The notes: generated by a model not told the origin, from the letters alone. A stretch of DNA of 64,000 nucleotides from Flaveria trinervia (GCA_025506515.1 CM046458.1:45445890-45509889); one strand, 5' to 3'. Counted from the first letter of the stretch, positions 24,925 to 36,870 are shown. Made by a program: numbers and translations.

Positions 24925-25500
24925 TTTCGCATGTTCGCACATATCGCACGTTCGCACATATCGCACATATCGCACATCGCATGTATGGAGTGCTCACTAG
25001 GACAGACTCCACCTGTGTGTGTGAACTCTTATGGGTTTGCCAAGATCGCACGCTGTAAATAGATATACACCCAGTAATTAGGAATCACATGTTATTGGAG
25101 CAGTCTCCAAGACTGAACTCTTACTGTGTGTATGAACCCTTATGAGTTAGCCAAAACCGCACGCTGTAGACACACACATGGTAAAACTCTCAATGAGTTG
25201 TGAACCTCCCTTCAGTTGCTTGCAAGGCTTTTCATTCGTTCACTTATTATGTTCCACTTTCATTATCTTAAATCTTTCACTTTGTTAAGATAATACTTTA
25301 CGTTCATTAAGAATATCACACCACGTAAAGTCACATCATCATACGTAATAAGGAACATAACAGATCATATCATACATAAGCATAATATCATCAATCATAT
25401 ATCATCATTCATAACCATCAATCATACATCATCATACATCAATCATTCATCATACATCATCATTATATATCATTTATGCCCATCACATCATCTATGACCT
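24925..25500. repeat. Simple repeats within S1
   Basis: Around 24925-24985 the units TCGCACATA and TCGCACGT alternate. From about 25325 to 25490 there is an irregular CAT/ATCATAC microsatellite. Both lie inside the solo LTR. Confidence 0.6.
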
Positions 25501-25609
25501 CAAAAGTCAGCTTACATGAACCCCCGGGAACCTCCCAAGTCAAAACCTACATATGCACTTTTCCCTGAAATTAAGAAAAATAAACTAAGTCTTCAACCTC
25601 ATTTCCTAT

Positions 25610-26070
25610 TGTTCATCCATATTTCTTTTGTTCATCTGCATTTCTTTTGTTCACCGCATTTATTTTGTTCATCCGCATTTCTTATGTTCATTTGCATTTC
25701 TTTTACTCATCTGCATTTCCTTTGCTCATCCGCATTTCCTTTACTCATCCGCATTTCCTTTACTCATCCTTATTTCCTCCGGTCGCATAACTTTCATCCG
25801 CATTAGTATGTTGTTCATCTGCATTAACTTATTGTTCATCTGCATTAACTTGTTCATGCGCATTAACTTGTTCATCAGCATGAACTTACGCATTAACTTC
25901 CTCATCCGCATTAACTTGTTCATCCGCATTAACTTGTTCATCCGCATTAACTTGTTCATCTTCATGAACTTGTTCATCCGCATTAACTTCCAGTCACAAA
26001 AATTTCATCCGCATTTCCTCTTGCTCATCCACATTAGCAAATGCGGATGAGTTAGACTTAGAGGGTCATC
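25610..26070. repeat. TCATCCGCATTAACTTGT array in S1
   Basis: About two dozen degenerate copies of a roughly 18-22 base unit with core TTCATC[C/T]GCAT. The first half carries TTTC[C/T]TTT spacers and the second half TAACTTG spacers. The G1 and LTR2 LTRs carry a related but less regular TCATTCGCA/TCATCCGCAT cluster at the same relative place. Confidence 0.8.
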
Positions 26071-27287
26071 CGCATTAGGAACACTTAAGCAGTTATTCTA
26101 AAACATAGGCTTATGAGTTCAATTTGGGCGTATGAGCAGCCCCATTCGCACCTAAACATCAGATTTCAGACCCCAAACCTCACCTATCATGCTCTAAGCT
26201 TAAATCTTACATTTTAAGCCATAGAAACACAACCATAACATCATAAAACACATACATAGCGCAAAATCAAACCCCACCCACAACATACACACATACATAC
26301 ATACAGGTATAAACCCACTTTTATAAAAAGTTCATACACGCATTTCCAGCCCCAAAACAGTAAAAAACAAGTAAAAGGGGTTCTAGAACTCACCTTTGCA
26401 GCTCTTTGGGTAAGACTTCTTCAAACCCGTTTGCAAATCGAGTTCAAACACCTAAAACCTACCAAACACACACAACCGAACAAAGAAACACACATAAGCA
26501 TATAACCAAGGATGAAACCAGTTGAGTACATCTTAAACCCATGAATTCTTACCTCAAATTCGACCTTATGCTTTTGTTCTTCTTCAAAATCTGAATTCTG
26601 CACTTTCTCTCTCTAAAACATCCAAATGTTGAGTATGTGTGTAGGCTCAAGGGCGGCCATACCACCTTTATCACCAACTTCTAAACTTTTTGTCCTTTTG
26701 GACACTTTTTACTCCTCAACTTGGGTAAAATATATTTTCTTTCTTTTTCTTCACTTTATTCTTCTTTCTTTGTCTTTTATAAATAACCGGTTTTTACATT
26801 TACTCGCGTGGTGATTGGAAACTGGAATCATTCATACTATAAGGCCTCATCTGCGGAGCGAGTCAATTCAGTCAATAGGTTTGATTGTATTGTTTGTCAT
26901 TTATGTTACATTGTTACATTCTAAGTCTTGACATTGCCTTGTGAATTGAATTTCTTCAATCTATTTAAACAACTATAGATGTATTCAAACATGTGATTAC
27001 TCACTAGCTAATTCGTTAGCTGACCTATTACTTTTTCACATGATTTCAGGAAATGCTGTTTAATGGACTTCGTCCTGCTCACATAGGAGTGGACTTAGTC
27101 AAAAATAAAGAAAACAATATTATGTTAATTGGTTTTTTATTGTTTGCATTGTAATGCATTACTTGTTGAGTATTAATCAATAAAAATGACTTCTAATATT
27201 ATTTTAATGTACTTAATACCATGTGCTATGAGAAATCGATTCACATTCGTCTGCCCCGATGATTACGGTATCAGTTGGGGTGTGACA

Positions 27288-27606
27288 CTGAATTAGCCTC
27301 TTAATAGTTCAGATTTCTAAATCGTTTAACACTTAATGGTTCAAAGTGTTTGTTTTGCGAGCAAATGTTAGAATGGTTCAGACATTTGCTTTTGAATACT
27401 TAACCATTATACTAATGTTGAATGATTAAGAGATTCAATGCTGAATGGTTAAGACCTCTTATCAGAATTGGTCAGACATTTATCTTTGAATAGTTAAGTG
27501 ATATACTAGCTCTTAATAGTTTAGACCTATTAATGGTTCAACACTTAATACTTCTGACCTCTTATTGGTTGAGCACTTAATCATTCAGAAATTACTAAAC
27601 AACCCC
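27288..27606. mobile_element. MITE-like repeat (hAT-type) with TTAATGGTTCAGAC units
   Basis: A non-coding segment built of degenerate CTCTTAATGGTTCAGAC / CTGAATGGTTAAGA units in both orientations. It ends in TTACTAAACAACCCC, whose reverse complement GGGGTTGTTTAGTAA resembles the end of a common plant hAT-type MITE. The left end appears to be cut by S2. No target duplication is visible. Confidence 0.5.
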
Positions 27607-27612
27607 GAAGTT

Positions 27613-28149
27613 TGTTACTTACTATCATAACACAAATACTTTGAGTAAAGATAAACACAATAAATTCTTTCAAAGTATTCATTTGATTAATCTATTTTGG
27701 TCAAAGATTACAATTCGGTGGATATAATCAAATGGCTTAGAAAGCTTGCCTTAACTATACAAGTGTGTGGAATTTTATATTAAATAACAAAAATAAACTA
27801 TTCTATGTTTAGATGCTACAGTTGAATAGGTAATTTGTGTATCAGAGCTAGCATCGTCACTACTATGTTTTCCCCTAAAGGTGAAACACAACAACCGTCG
27901 TCATAGTCATGCTTCTTATCAACATCAGTCTATTGGTGGATAATGGAGTTATCTGCTGATCTATAGTTGAACTGTATGTGCTAATATACAGTCTTTCAAC
28001 ACAAATAGTTTGGCAGCTGCATGACATATGCTTATCAACATTTAGCATATGCCATTTGACACTTGATGCAACACTTGTCCTAATTAAATAGTTGAAGGGC
28101 AATGCTGAAATCAAGAGTTTTTAGTAGATTCATCCTTCAAGATTCAACA
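27613..28149 (-). repeat. Probable 3' LTR of Copia-E
   Basis: On the minus strand it begins TGTTGAATCTTGAAGGATG at 28149. The polypurine tract AGGGGGAATT lies just inside, at about 28150-28160. The left end (TGTTACTTAC at 27613) is a guess. A second copy is not present for comparison. Confidence 0.5.
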
Positions 28150-29345
28150 AATTCCCCCTAGGATGATATAATCAAAACTCTAGATTCATCCTTCAAGAAT
28201 CTTGATTAGCATAAGCTCGTACATATATCCTCTTTAATCTCTTGACGAGATGTCAAGAGGTAGATTTATCAAATCCTTCATGTTATGCTGAGAGAGTCTA
28301 AAAGGTCATACTATTTTACTTCAACATTGTTGTCATTAGCATATGTCAGAGTGAAGGAGTTGGTTGAGGAATTGTAACTCCCATGAGTGATTGGGACATG
28401 AATGATTAGAGGAGTTATATTAAGAGCTTCTTCTTCTTCCCTTTGCTTAGCCTTATTGTCAAACATGATCTTTAAGATAGTAGCCATGGACTTCTATTTG
28501 TCTAGCATGTCTTTATTTCATAAGAACAAATTGTGCATTTTTTAAAGACTTCAAGGCTCAGCTTCAAAACATCCAACTAAGATAAGAAGAAGGTTTTTGT
28601 TTGATTCTTTATTTCAATGGAGAAGCTCTCAGTCTTGAAATCATAATCCTAATTTATTGTGCTATCATCATAATCCGAGTATTCCTTTTCCTCAGATTCT
28701 GAGAGGTTTTCTTCTTTTTCAAGATGCTCCTACCCATGTCTAATTTTGTCAGCAACATCAGTGATGATCACTACATCGGCCAACATTTTAAATTGGCTTT
28801 GGGTAGGGGATTGGGCTATGTTAGTGGCTTTTTGGACTTCTGCTGAATCCTTCTCAATGGTTAAAGCAGGTTGTAAATAATGAAGAGGGGAAGTAGGTTG
28901 GTTACCGGGTTCAACAAATGTAATAGTTTTAGCGACTTTATATTCTATTTTCTTCCTTTTATGTTCTAAAGCCTGCTTTGTTCTTTCAAACCAGTTAAAG
29001 CAAACCAGTTGGTTCCTTGCGCAAGCTACTCTTCCGGCTGTTGATCTTGTGATAAAGTAAGTGTTCTTTTTCTTATCATATTCCCATTCCACTATAAGGT
29101 CATGCGGTACTAGTGGAGTTTCAAGGATTTCTTCAGCAACATCAGACTTGAATATGGTTAGTAATTTATGTATCAATATTTTGGACTTGTCATTATTGCA
29201 TCCAAAAATGCTAAATTACTTAACAATTTTCTCTATGATGTCAAGGGGTCAAAACAATACTTCATTTTCATGATCATAGTAGATGATCTCTCCATTTGCC
29301 CTCCTAACAACAAATTTCTCAAACCCAATAACTTACCCAACATTG
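28150..29345 (-). pseudogene. Copia-E 3' internal fragment, possible ORF3 C-terminus
   Basis: The longest open piece, 28730-29176, encodes DVAEEILETPLVPHDL, then a WEYDKKKNTYFITRSTAGR region and a basic KQALEHKRKKIEYK stretch. Upstream on the same strand is FVVRRANGEIIYYDHENEV, which recalls the ITTVELKNGK...YLSEYYG region of ORF3 in the other copia elements. This link is weak. The rest (28160-28720) is rich in stops. The fragment ends where the Gypsy-F LTR begins, so pol and the 5' end are missing. Confidence 0.4.
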
Positions 29346-30250
29346 GGTTTCAAATCCAACTAATAAAATATTATAAGGTGAACCTACTATCACACATATT
29401 AAGAATAGTATGAGCGGAAGTAGGGTTCGTGTACTCAGGGATATGTGTCGATTATTTAATACCAAAAATATTTTAGCACAAATACTATAGTTTGTTATGG
29501 GTTAAGGAAGGTGGGGGTTTTTTTAATTAAAATCTAAATCTAGAAGTAAATTGCAAAAAGTAGAAAAATTCCAGCAAGTTGACATGGCCATGCGAAAACT
29601 ATAAAGAAAATTTCACGCGACCGTGTTAGGGTTTTCCTAGAAAGACGAAAATTGGCATTTTTGTATTTTTTATTATGAAAAGTAATTACTAAAAACTTTA
29701 ATTAAATTGTGAAGTAGATTCAAATTTGAAAACTAATTCCAACACTAAGGTAATTTCTTGATTCGATTGACTTATGGTAATTAACGATTATGGTGCAATG
29801 GCTATTTTTAATTAATGATTTGTATCGATACTAGACATCACCCCATTCGGATCTTAACATACGTTTTGCTATGATAAAAGTACCAATTATAATTAAACAT
29901 ACACACCATTCGATATGTATAACTAGATTGTGTGACTCTATAACGAGGTGAATTCATAAACAAAATCAGACAGTTAATTGTTGCTTATATCAAAACTCAA
30001 AACTTGATTAGGGTATTAAATCTTCAAGAACTTTATTATAAAAAATTAATAAAGTGGCCAATTTTATTAACAATCTAATATACCGGATTAGATCAGGTTT
30101 AAGATCAAGAATAAACAAACAAACCATTAAAATAAAACCATCTCATAACCGTTTCACATAAGTTAAAATACTAATTTATAAAATAAATAAAAAATATGTT
30201 AATATATATTCTAAAATTACTATAATTTATGACTAAAAATACAACCAACA
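29346..30250 (-). repeat. Probable 3' LTR of Gypsy-F
   Basis: On the minus strand it starts TGTTGGTTGT at 30250, directly after the purine tract AAGCTTGGGGAGATT (30251-30265). It is AT-rich and non-coding. The left limit is approximate because no second LTR is in the window. Confidence 0.5.
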
Positions 30251-31440
30251 AATCTCCCCAAGCTTAAATCATTCCTTGTCCTCAGTAAAGTTAAACTAGG
30301 AATAAACCGTGAAGTGAAAACAAAATAGATAGTCATATGATTAGGATATTGGCAATACATATCTTAGACCCACGTAAAAATTATGAGCATGAAATCATAT
30401 TATTATGTTGATTTTCATTTGTTGTGCATAAATTGGCCTTTCAAGATTTTTATCAACAAATGTTCCAATTTGCTAGTTATGATCATCTAACCCTTAAGTT
30501 TTCGATTTATCGTTTCATATAAATTAATCTATGTTTAATTAGTTATTTAAGTATGCCAACACCTCCCTTCATATGATGAAAACCTTCCTAACATCAACAA
30601 CTATAGAGAGCAAATGGTCAATTTTTCTCACACGAGATCACAATTGATTTTACCATTATTGCGGCTTATTTATCATATAACTAAGTTTTTTCTTTTTTCC
30701 CATTTTTTGTTTTTTTCATTGTTTTTTTGTTTTTGTTGTATGCACTCGACTCAACCTATTTTTCTAGGTTTTAGTCTCCTTATGTGATCAGATCGGTATT
30801 AGGCATACATGGTTATTAGGTGTTTTATCCTTGTAAACCTTATAACAAAGGGCATTAGCATAACATAGCACATTTGTCTATTTACTACTATCAACCTATT
30901 TTTACACGCAATCTACGATTAACATAATAAAGTGTAATATCATTTTTCATGTTGCTCTCAAAATCTCCAAGACTATAAATGTGTGTTGTAAAACTGATGT
31001 ACTATGCAAGTAATGTACTAGCTAAATGCAACGCATGTGATAATAATATTATAGATAAATAGTATAATGAAGTAAAAAATACCTCTTCCCAAGCTTAAAA
31101 TCAAGCTTCGTCCTTGAGGCTTGGAGCAGATATTGAAATAAGTCTACTATGTTGGTAAACACTGGCAAGTGGTTATGGAAAAAACGATGGAGATATGTGA
31201 TTGTGAAGTTGAGGTCAGGAAGAAACCAAGTAAGCAATTATGGTTAGCGGCTGGTTTAAGCATTTGTTTTTAACTCACAAGGATTATGTGGTCGTGTCTG
31301 TCTGATTAAGTAATCATTATGCGACCGTTTCAACCTTTTGTTTGACACAGTTTTTTGTTTTTTTTGTTTTTATACTAAATATGAAAATAAATAACTAAAA
31401 AAATTTAGAACAAGATAGAAATAGAAAAACAAGCAAAATA
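30251..31440 (-). other. Gypsy-F 3' untranslated region, no gene
   Basis: AT-rich, with a T-rich run at 30690-30740. It carries two AAGCTTGGG-type purine tracts, one at 30251-30265 next to the LTR and a related one near 31085-31100. The 62-codon open frame at 31049-31237 has no recognisable homology. Confidence 0.5.
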
Positions 31441-34034
31441 CGGGTTGCCTCCCGCGTAGCGCCTTCTTTAACATCTTTGGCTAGACTTTCGGAAGTCACA
31501 TTCAGTCTGGTGCCTATGGAATAAATGGAAAAAAATCATTTTCATTAGTAATTGGTAATTATATTTTTGTTCTTCATACCTTGTATTCTTTTGTATACTC
31601 ATGAATATCAAGACTTTCATAAACACCTCCCTAAGCTTGAACTTTTTAGTAAGCTCTTTTATTGGTAATTCATCAATGCTTCTATTTACACAAATGCTAG
31701 AACATCATAGTTAGATAACTCAAAGCAATCACTAGTGAAACATTCAATAATATCTAACCAATATAAAGAACAAACATCACTGGGATATCTCATTCCATCA
31801 TCTATGTTTCAATTGATTATCTCCCCATTAAATTCCATAGAAAGTGTACCGTCATAAACATCGATCTTAGTTGTAACCGTTTTTAAAAATAGTCTTACCA
31901 ACAAGAAAGAACTTGAATTTGTAGAGTTATCATCTTTCATATCTAACATATAAAAATCAGATGGAAACAATAATTCATTCACTTAAACCAACAAATACTC
32001 TAATACACCTTTTGGGTGTACTATAGACTTATCAGCCAATTGAATGACTACCTCAATCCTTTTTAACAGTCCTCTAATACACCTTTAAGTGTTTTAAAAC
32101 TTGTGTATGGTAGAAAGTTAATAGAGGTTCCAAGGTCAAGCATTGCTCCAAGAACACTAACATTCCCCAATGTACAAGGAACGATGAATATACCAAGATC
32201 CTTGCTCTTCGGGGGTAATCTATTTTGTAAAACAGCAGAAACATTTTTACTTACCTTCATCGTTTCATCACCTTTCAGCTTCTTCTTTGACGTGCAAAGT
32301 TCCTTAAAAAATTTAGCATACCGTGGAAAATGTTTAATAGCATTAAGAAATGGAATGTTTACCTCTACCTTCTGGAACATTTCCATGATTTCTTGTTCTT
32401 CCTTTTTTTTGCGTACCTCTTAATCTTGAAGGAAATAGAGGCGGAGGAGTAAATTGAGCATTTTTATTTGGCTATGGTGCTTTATTCTTTTTATCCTCCT
32501 TATTTACATCAACGTTCTCTTCCTTCTTGTCGTTCTTCATGTATTCCTGGGCTTTTATAACTCTCCTTGTGTCTCAAGGTAATAGCACATACATTATACT
32601 TAGGTTTGTCTCGGTTTGAGCGGTTAGTTTACCTTGATATTCTATCTTACGAAATTGGCAAGTTAAGCCATTTCCTGCTCTAAGTTCTTAATCCTAGCTC
32701 TCGTTTCTTGTTGGAATGCTTTCATCTTTTGGTGGAATGTGTGTGTGTGGTGGTTGTTATACTCTCGACAATATCTTCCAAAGACATCCCTGAGCTTCCT
32801 GCTTATTGTTGCTGTCGAGGCTGAAAGTTTTGTTGATTTTTGTGAATGTTAAATGGGGGTCTTTTGATGGAATTGTAGGTTCTTTATGGATAACCAAGAT
32901 TGGGTGGTTGTCCCTAATTTTGATTGTTTCAAGGTTGTTCGTATGATCTTGAATTCTGCCCCGCATAACCTCCTATTGCTTTTGCTTCTTTAACATCATT
33001 TTGAAGTGTGTGACACATATTAGTAAGTTGTCCAAATTGTAAGCATATTCCACATGCTCAATATTTTTGATCTACTTACTTATCTTTTGTGAGTTGCATT
33101 ACAACTTTTGTCAATTCAACAAATTGACATTCAATATAAGGAGTGCTTATTTTTTTAACCGCACGTGGTACATCATCATACCATCCATCATCCTGTGAGG
33201 AATGTCTGGTATCTTTAGCTATATAGGATATTAGAGCTTTATTTGGGTTGGTGTTTTATCAAGTAAATCTCCCCCACTAGAGGCATTTATCAAACCTCTC
33301 TAGTGGTGCCAACCCTTCATAAAAGTATTAAAGTAGTTGATGTTCTGAGATGCCATGTTGTGGGCGTCGAGCACATAGCTTCTTGAATCTTTCTTAATAA
33401 GTATGTTGAGTTTCTCTTTTTGCTGGTTAAATCCCAGTGATATCCTTATGTAGAATAAAGGGGTTGACTTCCGTGAATTACTTTTCTAAGAAATGTTAAG
33501 CCGAATCCTGCATAGAAAAAAGGAATGCCCTAAGCTTGATTTGATCTTTAGTAATGTTATGTGGCTTCATTCTAGAACACACAACATGAAATTCCTTAGA
33601 GAAGTTTATGAGGGTCTTTATTCTCAAGGCCTTGAAAAAGTGGGAACAAGTGGATGAGGTTGGATTTCAACTCAAAGTTTACCATAGCAGGTAGTTTATT
33701 CAGAGAGGTTGTTGGTAACATCATGGGTTGCCCATTGTCTAAAGGTTTGTTTGGCTGGAGCTGCCATGGTTGGTTCAGTTGAGGGTGGTTCTTCATTGGT
33801 AGGTGAATTTGGTGGAGTAGTGTTTGTTTGTGAAGGTTGAGGTTATTAGATCTCAGATTTGGATTCACTTAGCAAGGGCATATCTTGCCAAATGTCGGTG
33901 ACCGGAAGTAAGATAATACGTGTTGAGGAACTTGCTAACTTCTTATGAAGCTTCTTTTGTTTCCTTAACCACTTTATAGGTTTTTTTTTCTCTGAGTCAA
34001 TCTTGAGTGGTGTACCCGTACGAAAAGATCTTAG
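31441..34034 (-). pseudogene. gag: Gypsy-F gag-protease remnant (Athila/Tat-type, no RT or integrase)
   Basis: The N-terminal gag leader is around 33880-34030. The capsid region starts near 33870 with NFELKSNLIHLFPLFQGLENKD, then FHVVCSRMKPH, and continues in broken frames to about 33060. A Gln/Asn-rich segment at 32757-32966 follows. The protease region at 32063-32386 has KVEVNIPFLNAIKHFPRYAKF, LPPKSKDLGIF and an active-site-like MLDLGTSINFLPY. Beyond it the homology continues to a TLSMEFNGEIIN box near 31830. Then the typical end KEGATREATRI of the polyprotein appears at 31440-31480. Reverse transcriptase, RNase H and integrase are absent. Many stops; dead copy. Confidence 0.7.
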
Positions 34035-34918
34035 CATAAAAATATCAATTAATTTAATGATTTTCTTTTCCGCATAGTCTCTAGTGAAAATGATACTTGA
34101 TATCATTGTGCTTTATCATGGAATGTTGACCAAGAATATTGGTGGTGAAGATAATATTGTTGTTATTAATGTGAATTGGAGTGTTTAGGAAAGTTACTCT
34201 ATAATCTCTAAGTTGAGTTTGAGTCCATAGCACTTGTGCATAACAAATTGAGAAGACAATGTATTTTGCTTTAGCAGTTAATGTAAAGACACAAGTTTGC
34301 TTCTGGCATTGCCATGAGACCAATCTTCCCCCTAGAAATTGACACGCTCATGATGTGGAATTTTTGTTGATGTTGCATCCCCCATAGTCACTACCTATAT
34401 ATCCATAGAGACTGAAGTCAACACTCTTAGGGTACCATAATCTACACTTAGGTTCCTCTTCAAGATACTTTAGAATTCTTGTGGAAGCCATTAGATGTGA
34501 CACCTTTGGAGCAACTTGGAATCTTGAACATAGGTATGCGACGAACATGATATCTTGTCTGCTTGCTGTGAGATACATGAGAGATCCAATGATGACTCTG
34601 TACTATTGTTGAAAAACATGTTTTTGACATTGGGGTTTTAGCAGCCTTAGCCTTAGAAGCTTGAAATCTTATTAAGATGTCCTGAACGTACTTAAACTGA
34701 TTGATGAATATCCAGTTAGAGGTTTGTTTCACTTGTAGCCCCAGAAAGAAAGTGAGTTCTCCCATTAAACTCATCTAAAACTTTGACTTCATGAGACTTA
34801 TAAGGCTTTGCAGAAATTCTTATTTGTAGACCCAAATATGATATCACCAAGATACACTTGTACCGGAGATAATATCCAAACCAACCTTCTTGATGAAGAG
34901 AGTTTTGTCTATTAATCC
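34035..34918 (-). pseudogene. pol: Copia-D, end of reverse transcriptase and RNase H (fragment)
   Basis: It reads GLIDKTLFIKK-type sequence next to the Tekay insertion, then the reverse-transcriptase end (MGELTFFLGLQVKQTSNWIFINQFKYVQDIL, 34460-34774). The RNase H follows (CQKQTCVFTLTAKAKYIVFSICYAQVLW, 34081-34323). Frames are broken. The upstream half is at 58726-59520. The fragment stops near 34035, where Gypsy-F gag begins in a continuous open frame (33846-34106), so its own 3' end and LTR are lost. Confidence 0.75.
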
Positions 34919-34923
34919 CTTGA
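34919..34923. other. Target-site duplication CTTGA, left of the Tekay composite
   Basis: CTTGA precedes the TGTAACACCC start and recurs exactly at 58721-58725 after the GGGCCTTACA end. It brackets the whole three-LTR structure. Removing the insert and one copy joins the Copia-D reverse transcriptase in frame. Confidence 0.88.
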
Positions 34924-36867
34924 TGTAACACCCGGTTATTTATTTATTTTGAAGCCGACGAATAAAGAAGAAAAGAAATAAAGTCCAAAGTCAAGGAACC
35001 AAACTCTCCAACGAGAGAAAGTTGGACATGTGGTGATATTTGTAGGGAGAGGGCAGCCATAACCCTCTCCGTACACTCACATTTTCAGCCATGGGAAAGA
35101 GGAGAAGAGAGAAAGAAGAGAAACAGGAGAAAAAGTTGGTTTGAGTTGGTTCAAGTGAGCAAAATTGACGTGAAGCGAGTCAAATCGAAGCTCTTCTCGT
35201 TGTGGTCGTTTGTGTGAGTTCTAGGACCCCTCTTTACACGTTTTTGAATGGTTTTGGGGCTAGAACACATCTGAAAAATCAGGTTTTTATGTGTGTGTGT
35301 GGGTGACTCGCTTGTATATGTGTATGTGTGTGTATGATTTGTTTGGGTCTTGATTTGTGCTTGTGTGTGCTTGAATGGTGTCGGGGTATGCAGTCCTAAG
35401 GTTTAGGATGGTTGATTTGGGCTTAGAATGAGTTTGGATGAGCTTAGTAGTCGAAAATGGCAGATTAGGTTCGGGATGAACTGCATTCTGCACCAGCTAG
35501 GGCTAGGCGACCGAATGAAGGCCATATTGCCGATTTGGGTGCGATTGAGGTTTCATTCGCACAATTGGGGTTCATTCGCACGATTGAGCTTCATTCGCAT
35601 GACTGAGAGCCCAGTCGCATATATGCTCATCCGCATTAGTTCATCCGCAGTAGATCCATTCGCATAGGACTCATCCTCATGGAGTCCATCCATATTAATT
35701 TCAATCGCACTATTAGGTGTTCATTTGCACGGGTGTTCATCCGCATTGGTCCATTCACATGATGTTCAGTCACATGGAGGCCATGCGACTGAAGGGTGTC
35801 CATATGCCCTAAAAAGGGCTGTTGCACCTGAGGAAAAGTGTAGTTTAACTTCAGACTTTCGGGGGAAAGTGCAGATGTAAGTTTTGATGTAAGGGTTCCC
35901 ATAAGTTCATGTATGGTGACTTTTGAGGTCTTAGAGAGCATGTTGGGCATGATGATGATGATGTTGCATGATTATGCATGTTATGTAGGTATGATGTTGC
36001 CCTGTATGATGCTGATGACTATGTATGTTATGTTCCTTGTTATGATGTATGTTTATCTTTCATGTGGCTTTACGTGTTATGTTAATGAATGAAGTAAAAG
36101 TATTATGTAACGTAAAGTGAAAGATAATGAAAAGTGGAACATGATAAATGCGTGCATTAATGATTGATGAAAGTAATGAAGGTCTTGCCGGTATTAGATA
36201 TCGGGACACGCCAATTATAAGGTGTTAGCCCAATGGTGTGCGGGTTCGCTACCCCAGGAGGATGCACATCGAGGTCTTTCTTTGTGATCGACCATTTGTA
36301 TAGAACCTCTACCGCTTGCCCCTGGTACTGCGGTACCATGTTTAGCTATCTATTTAAAGACTTCGGCCCAGTAGCCATATAGTTCGGGTGTAGCACATGA
36401 TATTGGTATGGGAGATATCAGATTTGCAAGAAAAGATGTAAAGATGAAAGAACGAATGAACAAGATAATAATGATATTATCTATGTCTACGTATGTTGTA
36501 TGATCACATGAAAGTAAAGGATGGTTTTATCTAAAGCAAAGTATGTTTTATTTTATAAAACTAGAATTCACTAAGCAACGTTGACTTTGCTGTGTTTCCA
36601 GTTGGCAGGTAATGATTGCTGAGGATGGCACGAGGTGGCAAATCAGCACTTTTGGATGGCATTCTTTTGTTAATGTTTTTGCATTGTAATACGAACGAAC
36701 GATGTTTTGAAATGAATGCTTGTATTAACTTGCCAAAGCATTTGTAATGATATGAAAAGTTATTTTTATGTTTCCACTGCAATGCTTTATGAATGATTAA
36801 ATATAAGTCCTATGTTTTATGTGTAATGATTTATCAGCTGTAAGCGTCCCGAGAACGGGGCCATACA
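34924..36867 (+). repeat. LTR 1 of the Tekay composite (5' LTR of G1)
   Basis: It runs from TGTAACACCCGGTTATTTAT to GAACGGGGCCATACA. It contains a TG microsatellite (35290-35335), the CGCA array (35540-35790), a GATGATG run near 35950, and a long non-coding remainder. No clear TATA box was identified. Confidence 0.92.
35540..35790. repeat. TCATTCGCA / TCATCCGCAT array in LTR 1
   Basis: More than a dozen degenerate copies of a core TTCAT[C/T]CGCA[C/T], spaced 15-22 bases apart. LTR 2 has the colinear array at about 42475-42700. Confidence 0.75.
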
Positions 36868-36870
36868 AGT

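Larger units (their letters stand above)
24495..26798 (-). mobile_element. Solo LTR S1 of a Tekay-related element
   Basis: The + strand left end (TATAAGGCCCTGTTCCCGGG, then ACGCTCACAGCTG) is the reverse complement of the 3' end of the G1 LTR. The right end (AATAACCGGTTTTTACA) is the reverse complement of the TGTAACACCCGGTTATT start. The flanking pentamers are TTTAG and TTTAC, a one-mismatch duplication. No internal region is present. It is longer than the G1 LTRs because of a long motif array at 25610-26070. It sits inside S2. Confidence 0.75.
24207..27287 (-). mobile_element. Solo LTR S2 (gypsy type, TGTCACACCCC family), interrupted by S1
   Basis: On the minus strand it starts TGTCACACCCCAACTGATAC at 27287 and ends GGACGTGACA at 24207. 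This TGTCAC...GTGACA pair is typical of plant gypsy LTRs. Without the nested S1 it is about 770 bases. No PBS or polypurine tract adjoins it, so it is solo or truncated. The flanking pentamers (TTTGG and CTGAA) do not match. Confidence 0.6.

Noticed and set aside
25741..25983. 80-codon frame of repeated KLMRMNK units as a protein
   Set aside because: It is the antisense reading of the TCATCCGCAT array inside a solo LTR; repeat-driven open frame.
27825..27850. TGTGTATCAGAGCTAG as a plus-strand primer-binding site
   Set aside because: It resembles the initiator-tRNA-Met site with a mismatch, but no LTR end (TACA or CA) precedes it properly and it lies within the probable Copia-E LTR.
31049..31237. 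62-codon frame in the AT-rich 3' region of Gypsy-F
   Set aside because: No recognisable family, AT-rich surroundings, no sign of conservation.
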